DNA of 56,886 bases from Porphyromonas gulae DSM 15663. Lineage in GTDB: Bacteria > Bacteroidota > Bacteroidia > Bacteroidales > Porphyromonadaceae. Position numbers and translations under genes: made by a program. The notes under the pieces are model-generated. The model did no database searches and was not told the origin of the DNA. It was given only the letters and a program-made list of their open reading frames with translations. The stretch is from positions 1 through 56,886 of the forward strand of contig NZ_KB899152.1 in assembly GCF_000378065.1 (NCBI RefSeq), in the 5' to 3' direction. Positions 52,250-56,886 of this stretch are shown in pieces (positions within the stretch are counted from its first letter, which is position 1; every line of letters starts with the position of its first letter).

Positions 52250-54542
52250 AGAATCGCCGATTTTAGCAAAGCCCTCCGGGATTACGTTGGACGTTCATGC
52301 CGAAAACGTAATTCAAGAGGGGGCATTGCTACTAAAAGGTCTTGGTTGCACAAAAGAAAAATACTTCCAAACCACTGCCAAACAGATTGTGCAGCGAGTG
52401 GAGTTAGCTTGTAAATACCATGACCTAGGAAAAAGAAATAAGATATGGCAAGATGCTTGTAAAAAAGACTATAAGGCATATCTTATTTGGAAGAAAATTC
52501 ATCCAAATCGATCTTTCGAAGATTACACTATCGAATGTAGAGAAGAGGCCGGGAAATTTTTACGACAAACACATGTTCGACATGAATTTTATTCAATAAA
52601 AGGGCTTCTCAATAACAACCCTCCACCCTGGCTGAAGATTGCGATCGCTGCACATCATCGTAAGCTAAGCATGAAGCATGAAGAACGATGGCTAAGCAGT
52701 GATGAAGACATTTGCTCTGTATGGAAGGATATCAGAAGATTGTCAAATTGCTTCTTTGATGATCGGAATAGCGTTCTGTCCGACATTGTAATCAAGCAAT
52801 ATGAATTTGCAGGACCACGAAGCTTGCTTCAATTAGCTGATCATAGAGCAAGTGCAAAAGAAGAGTCTAAAGACGTCCCCGATCCGGTTGCTTTTTCCTA
52901 TACCTTTCCTAAAGAGTGGGAAAAAAGACCTGTTCAAAAGCTGGTAGAAAAGCATTGGAGAGACGAACTTCTTTTAGTACGAGCACCCACTGGTGCCGGA
53001 AAAACGGATGCAGCACTCTTGTGGGCTTCTCTTCAAATCAAACACAGAAAAGCAGACCGCCTGATTATTGCTATGCCTACTCGTTTTACATCAAATGCAC
53101 TGGCTCTAAACGTATCTTCGACCCTTTCTTCTACAGGCCTGTATCATTCCAGTGCATGGACACAGAATTTCAGTAGCAAAATAGACAACGGGGAAATAGC
53201 TTTAGAGCAGGCAAGATACTATCATAATCAAGCTCGCTTACTACAGACCCCTATAACGGTATGCACCATAGATCATCTCCTCTCTTCATTGACTCTTTGT
53301 GATGAAGAACATCAGACCATTACTTTTGCACTGGCAAATGCATGTCTCGTTATTGATGAGGCGGATTTCTATGATCAATTTACACAAGCTAATATATTAG
53401 TATTACTAGAGGTTCTAAAATATTGGAAAGTACCAATATTGCTGATGAGTGCCTCATTACCGGACAATTTAGTACAAGAATATCGGAAGATTGGCTATTG
53501 TATTAAAGACATACTTGAAGACACATCAGACATAGAGAGAGCACGTTTTTCTTTAATAGAGAAACGTGATGTGTCAGAAATAAGCCAAATGCAAGACTTA
53601 TTACAATTAAGCCTTGATAGAGGTAGTGCGATTATTTTTGCAAATACTGTCGATAGAGCACAAGAATACTATCAATGGTTTTTAGAGAATGGTCATGAAG
53701 AAGATGTAATACTTTATCATAGTAGGTATACTGAAACAGATAAAATTGAAAAGGAAGCACAATTGCTTCTTAGATTAGGAAGAAGTGCTTGGGATAATGG
53801 TCGAGCAAATGGGATTGCCATATTGACACAGATTGGAGAAATGAGTGTGAATATCAGTGCAGATATAATGATTTCTGATCTTTGTCCTATTGATCGATTG
53901 ACCCAAAGATGTGGCCGTCTGTGTCGGTTTTCGAGAAAGATTGGAGACTTATATATAATCAGACCTATGCGCGAGGGAAATTTATTTCCAGCCCCTTATT
54001 ATCAAAATGTCGGCCCATCACAAAAATTAGAGCCGAATGATGCATTAATCAAAACGGATGAACTATTAGAAAAAGGGATGTATTCTGCGGATAATTTAGT
54101 TCAATTGCTAAACAAAGTATACGCTAATCAGACAGTATTCTCCACAGAAGCGATCTACAATGCAGATCGCTTGAGAGAGATGTTCAAAGCGAATTGGTTG
54201 ATCAATCCAATGGAACATCTTAAAGAGGAAATAGGCTCTACAAATTTTTGGCGAGCCCGAAATATAATGCCACGATGTAGAATATACATAAAAAGGCCAT
54301 TACAATCATTTCGGAATTACTCGGATTTCAGAAGATGGGAAACAGATGTAGCGATAGATGTCCCTATTTATGTCATTAAAAAAGCTATGCGTATGAGGGA
54401 TACCGTTTGTTCTCGAGTAAAAGTGATTATTGGCAAAGATGATTATACATTGGTAGTAATAAATGCCAAATGCTACAATAATGTTAGAGGACTGTTTTTC
54501 TCTGAATCAGTCCTCGAAGAACCTAGCTTTGAGTTCTTGTAA
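52239..54542 (+). CDS. cas3: Cas3 HD nuclease-helicase
   Basis: The 767-residue protein unwinds and degrades target DNA marked by Cascade. HD domain: LDVHAENVIQEG near residue 17, HDLGK (His61-Asp62), HHRKLS near 140 and ADHRAS near 203. Helicase: APTGAGKT (249-256), DEAD (373-376) in VIDEADFYDQ, SASLP near 404 (motif III, usually SATLP) and QRCGR at 556-560. The start is the ATG at 52239, overlapping the cas7 end (ATGATCAATAA). A longer in-frame start exists within cas7 but its residues mirror that gene's coding. All catalytic residues that I can see are intact. Confidence 0.95.
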   Translation: MINKESPILAKPSGITLDVHAENVIQEGALLLKGLGCTKEKYFQTTAKQIVQRVELACKYHDLGKRNKIWQDACKKDYKAYLIWKKIHPNRSFEDYTIECREEAGKFLRQTHVRHEFYSIKGLLNNNPPPWLKIAIAAHHRKLSMKHEERWLSSDEDICSVWKDIRRLSNCFFDDRNSVLSDIVIKQYEFAGPRSLLQLADHRASAKEESKDVPDPVAFSYTFPKEWEKRPVQKLVEKHWRDELLLVRAPTGAGKTDAALLWASLQIKHRKADRLIIAMPTRFTSNALALNVSSTLSSTGLYHSSAWTQNFSSKIDNGEIALEQARYYHNQARLLQTPITVCTIDHLLSSLTLCDEEHQTITFALANACLVIDEADFYDQFTQANILVLLEVLKYWKVPILLMSASLPDNLVQEYRKIGYCIKDILEDTSDIERARFSLIEKRDVSEISQMQDLLQLSLDRGSAIIFANTVDRAQEYYQWFLENGHEEDVILYHSRYTETDKIEKEAQLLLRLGRSAWDNGRANGIAILTQIGEMSVNISADIMISDLCPIDRLTQRCGRLCRFSRKIGDLYIIRPMREGNLFPAPYYQNVGPSQKLEPNDALIKTDELLEKGMYSADNLVQLLNKVYANQTVFSTEAIYNADRLREMFKANWLINPMEHLKEEIGSTNFWRARNIMPRCRIYIKRPLQSFRNYSDFRRWETDVAIDVPIYVIKKAMRMRDTVCSRVKVIIGKDDYTLVVINAKCYNNVRGLFFSESVLEEPSFEFL

Positions 54543-54561
54543 TATATCAGGTTAATCAGCT

Positions 54562-55074
54562 ATGAATACAATATCAGGTACGCACTTCAACTATTATCAG
54601 GTTTGTCGGAGAAAGCTATGGCTTTTCTCTGCAGGTATTACGATGGAGCATACATCTGATTTAGTGTACGAGGGGAAATTGATCCATGAGACAACGTACC
54701 AGCAACGACCGGAGCGATACCAAGAATTGGAGTTGGACGGCATCAAGATAGACTTTTATGACCCCAAAAACAGAGTGGTTCACGAGGTCAAAAAGTCCAA
54801 CAAAATATCGCTCGCCCACAGGCTCCAACTTCTTTATTATCTATATGTATTAGAGCGCAACGGGGTATCGGGAGCAACGGGGATATTGGAGTATCCGACT
54901 CTGCGAAAAAAGGAGGAAGTGATTCTTTCTGACATAGATCGCGAACGGATCAGAGAGATCGAGCAGGAGATCCTACAGATTATCAGTCGCGAGGATTGTC
55001 CTCCTGCTATCGACTCGGGGATCTGCAAAAACTGTAGCTATTACGAATTCTGTTTCTCGGGAGAAGAGCAATGA
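54562..55074 (+). CDS. cas4: Cas4 nuclease
   Basis: The 170-residue RecB-like nuclease trims prespacers and helps define PAM and orientation with Cas1-Cas2. It has an Fe-S cysteine at about 14 (YYQVCRRKLW), the PD-(D/E)XK core with IDFYDPKNRVVHEVKKSNK (Asp...Glu-x-Lys near 65-78), QLLYYLYVLE motif and the C-terminal CKNCSYYEFC, giving four cluster cysteines. It lies 19 nt after cas3, and its stop overlaps the cas1 start (ATGA). Confidence 0.94.
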   Translation: MNTISGTHFNYYQVCRRKLWLFSAGITMEHTSDLVYEGKLIHETTYQQRPERYQELELDGIKIDFYDPKNRVVHEVKKSNKISLAHRLQLLYYLYVLERNGVSGATGILEYPTLRKKEEVILSDIDRERIREIEQEILQIISREDCPPAIDSGICKNCSYYEFCFSGEEQ

Positions 55075-56087
55075 AAAAGACATATTATCTATTTAACCCC
55101 GGCGAATTGTCCCGAAAAGACAATACCATCCGCTTTGTCCCGATCCAAGAGGGAGAAAACGGACAGGAACAAGCAGGACAAGCTCGCTACATTCCCGTTG
55201 AAGGAATTAGCGATTTCTATGTGTTTGGCTCTTTGAGGGCCAATAGTAGCTTATACAATTTCCTTGGAAGCAACGACATCGCAGTCCATTTTTTCGATTA
55301 TTACGAAAATTACACCGGTTCTTTTATGCCTCGCGACTTCTTGCTATCAGGGAAGATGCTCCTGGCACAGGCTTCGGTGTATAAGAACAAGAAGAAACGA
55401 TTGTTTCTGGCCAGAAAGTTCATTGAAGGTGCAGCCTTCAACATGCAGAAAAACTTAGCCTACTACAACAATCGGGGAAAAGATATGCAACCGATGATGG
55501 AGCTAATCGACAAGTATTCGTCACGTCTGGAGGAAACGACAACGATAGAGGCTCTTATGGGTATCGAAGGCAATATCCGGCAAGCATACTATGATGCTTT
55601 CAATCTTATTATCGATCCTTTCGAAATGGGGGCGCGGAGCAAACAGCCCCCTCAAAATGAGGTAAATGCACTCATCTCTTTCGGCAATATGATGTGCTAC
55701 ACCTTGTGCCTGAAGGCAATCCATCAAAGCCAACTGAATCCCACGATCAGCTTCCTGCATACGCCCGGAGAGAGGCGATACTCTCTATGCTTGGATATAT
55801 CGGAAGTGTTTAAGCCCATATTGGTAGATCGCACGATTTTCAAAGTCATGAACAAGCGAATCATACAGGCCAAACACTTCGACAAGCAACTCAATAAATG
55901 TATCCTAAATCCATCGGGAAAGAAGCTTTTCGTACAAGCCTTCGAAGAAAGACTTTCTGAAACGATTCGACATCGTAAGCTCAATCGCTCCGTCAGTTTC
56001 AGGCACCTGGTCAAGCTCGAATGCTACAAAATAGCCAAAGACATACTTGGGATCGAAGAGTATCAACCCTTTAAGATGTATTGGTAA
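55071..56087 (+). CDS. cas1: Cas1 integrase
   Basis: The 338-residue protein integrates new spacers at the leader end. Catalytic residues read as Glu166 (GIEGNIRQ), His230 (FLHTPGER) and Asp242 (CLDISEVFKP), the Cas1 triad of the type I-B kind. The beta-rich N-terminal domain (NPGELSRKDNTIRFVPI) is complete. Its start overlaps cas4, and its TAA shares a base with the cas2 ATG (56087). Confidence 0.97.
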   Translation: MKKTYYLFNPGELSRKDNTIRFVPIQEGENGQEQAGQARYIPVEGISDFYVFGSLRANSSLYNFLGSNDIAVHFFDYYENYTGSFMPRDFLLSGKMLLAQASVYKNKKKRLFLARKFIEGAAFNMQKNLAYYNNRGKDMQPMMELIDKYSSRLEETTTIEALMGIEGNIRQAYYDAFNLIIDPFEMGARSKQPPQNEVNALISFGNMMCYTLCLKAIHQSQLNPTISFLHTPGERRYSLCLDISEVFKPILVDRTIFKVMNKRIIQAKHFDKQLNKCILNPSGKKLFVQAFEERLSETIRHRKLNRSVSFRHLVKLECYKIAKDILGIEEYQPFKMYW

Positions 56088-56350
56088 TGTATATTATTTT
56101 AGTGTACGATATCGGGGAAAAGCGCGTTGGCAAAATGCTAAAACTGTGCAGAAAGTATCTGAATTGGATTCAGAACTCTGTGTTCGAGGGGGAAATATCG
56201 GAAGTCAAACTCTTAGAACTGAAGAACAGAGCTGCCAGAATCATGGAAAAAGAGGAAGATAGTCTGATCATATTTTCTTCCAGACAAGAACGTTGGTTGG
56301 AAAAAGAAATAATCGGCAAAGAGCGAGCTGCGACAGATATATTCCTATAA
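56087..56350 (+). CDS. cas2: Cas2
   Basis: The 87-residue protein forms the dimer at the centre of the Cas1-Cas2 complex. It begins MYIILVYDIGEKRVGK with the conserved Asp8 and has WIQNSVFEGEIS near 27, both Cas2 marks. The start is the ATG sharing its first base with the cas1 stop codon (TAATG). It is the last cas gene; a 245-nt leader follows. Confidence 0.96.
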   Translation: MYIILVYDIGEKRVGKMLKLCRKYLNWIQNSVFEGEISEVKLLELKNRAARIMEKEEDSLIIFSSRQERWLEKEIIGKERAATDIFL

Positions 56351-56595
56351 TACAGCACGATACAGTTCCCTTCATCTATCTTTTGAAGCGTCGATTCGAA
56401 CAAATTCGTCCAGCCTTTTGTCATGATTAACCCTTGGCGATCTTTGAAATGATTGATAATCAATAAAATATATCAGTCGTCACACCCCTTGGTTTTTCAT
56501 AGAATCGGACATCGACAACTATAATGTCTGAATATTGGGTTTCGCTTTCTCGTAACCCTCTCACATTCAAACCGAAAAACCTATATTTGTGACGG
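56351..56595 (+). promoter_or_regulatory. CRISPR leader with a -7 box next to the first repeat
   Basis: The 245-nt A+T-rich stretch between cas2 and the first repeat carries no gene. TATATTTG (56582-56589) is a perfect TAnnTTTG box ending 6 nt before the first repeat, so transcription of the array would start at the repeat and run rightward. No -33 TTTG is clear. Confidence 0.7.
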
Positions 56596-56886
56596 ATTTC
56601 AATTGCACCATACAGGAATTAAAACGCCTTTCTTCTATGGGAAAAAGAGTTTTAGCGATAGATTTCAATTGCACCATACAGGAATTAAAACAGGTTTTAA
56701 TTATTTCAGACATTGTTTGATTGAATCATTTCAATTGCACCATACAGGAATTAAAACGACGCTGTTTGCCGGTGTGAGGTACAAATTTGTGATTTCAATT
56801 GCACCATACAGGAATTAAAACGGTGTCCTCCGCGAGAAAATAGAAAATGCCTGTTTATTTCAATTGCACCATACAGGAATTAAAAC
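56596..56886 (+). CRISPR. CRISPR array (30-nt repeats), truncated by window end
   Basis: Five identical 30-nt repeats, beginning ATTTCAATTGCACC and ending GGAATTAAAAC, start at 56596, 56662, 56729, 56792 and 56857. The four spacers are 36, 37, 33 and 35 nt. The last repeat ends exactly at the window edge, so more follow. No repeat is degenerate at the cas2 side, as expected for a leader end. The 3' end ATTAAAAC resembles the usual 8-nt crRNA handle of type I-B (ATTGAAAN). The opposite strand would end in ATTGAAAT, so direction by repeat alone is ambiguous; the -7 box favours the plus strand. Confidence 0.98.

Noticed and set aside
56603-56818. ORF within the CRISPR array
   Set aside because: It translates repeats and spacers only.

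Overview
The window looks like Porphyromonas gingivalis or a very close relative. The direct evidence is moderate G+C Bacteroidales coding sequence, repeated TAnnTTTG (-7) promoter boxes of the Bacteroidetes sigma factor, type IX secretion (T9SS) C-terminal domains, a small surface protein built from modules like those linking the adhesin domains of gingipains and HagA, and a CRISPR-Cas locus of the PGING variety of type I-B, which is named after this species. No insertion sequence, transposase, rRNA or prophage is visible. Gene density is ordinary, and most of the window is conserved core genome.

Layout. 1-5746 (minus): a very large Sec-exported SpvB/RHS (YD-repeat) protein that runs off the left edge, preceded by a small T9SS protein carrying a YD motif. 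5747-6353: non-coding, with a 22-nt tandem repeat and a hairpin. 6354-8801 (minus): a lipoprotein, then the selenium-linked pair mnmH-yedF. 8881-23023 (plus): hflX, ppk, an alpha-L-fucosidase, two identical tRNA-Val genes, a DUF3078 outer-membrane protein, a CPA2 antiporter coupled to a glycogen branching enzyme, and polA. 23473-39598 (minus): a BFD-type [2Fe-2S] protein, DUF2851, mannose-1-phosphate guanylyltransferase, an AddA-like helicase-nuclease, a four-gene lipid or head-group cluster (acyltransferase, CDP-alcohol phosphotransferase, SDR, cytidylyltransferase), pdxA, a DUF4837 lipoprotein, rlmN, hisS, folA and thyA. 39839-47673 (plus): an M48 lipoprotein protease, the gingipain-module protein, fmt, a YfhO membrane protein and an LTA-synthase-like sulfatase-fold enzyme. 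48321-56886 (plus): the CRISPR-Cas locus cas6-cas5-cas8(csp2)-cas7(csp1)-cas3-cas4-cas1-cas2, then five perfect 30-nt repeats that continue past the right edge.

How the genes work together. The cas genes are tightly coupled (start and stop codons overlap at five of seven junctions) and encode a full interference and adaptation set. The mnmH-yedF pair points to selenium modification of tRNA. The cluster at 29804-32842 has the enzymes expected to activate an alcohol phosphate with CTP, transfer it to a lipid and acylate a lipid, but its product cannot be read from sequence. thyA-folA form a natural folate/thymidylate pair ahead of hisS.

The least-explained signals are a dispersed palindromic GC-rich/A-tract repeat with three copies in intergenic DNA (one just upstream of cas6), the cytidylyltransferase/CDP-alcohol/acyltransferase cluster with unusual motif variants, and the secreted RHS protein with its small T9SS neighbour. 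I see no clear case of a wholly unknown defence or mobile system. Long antisense ORFs opposite hflX, hisS and rlmN are codon-bias shadows.
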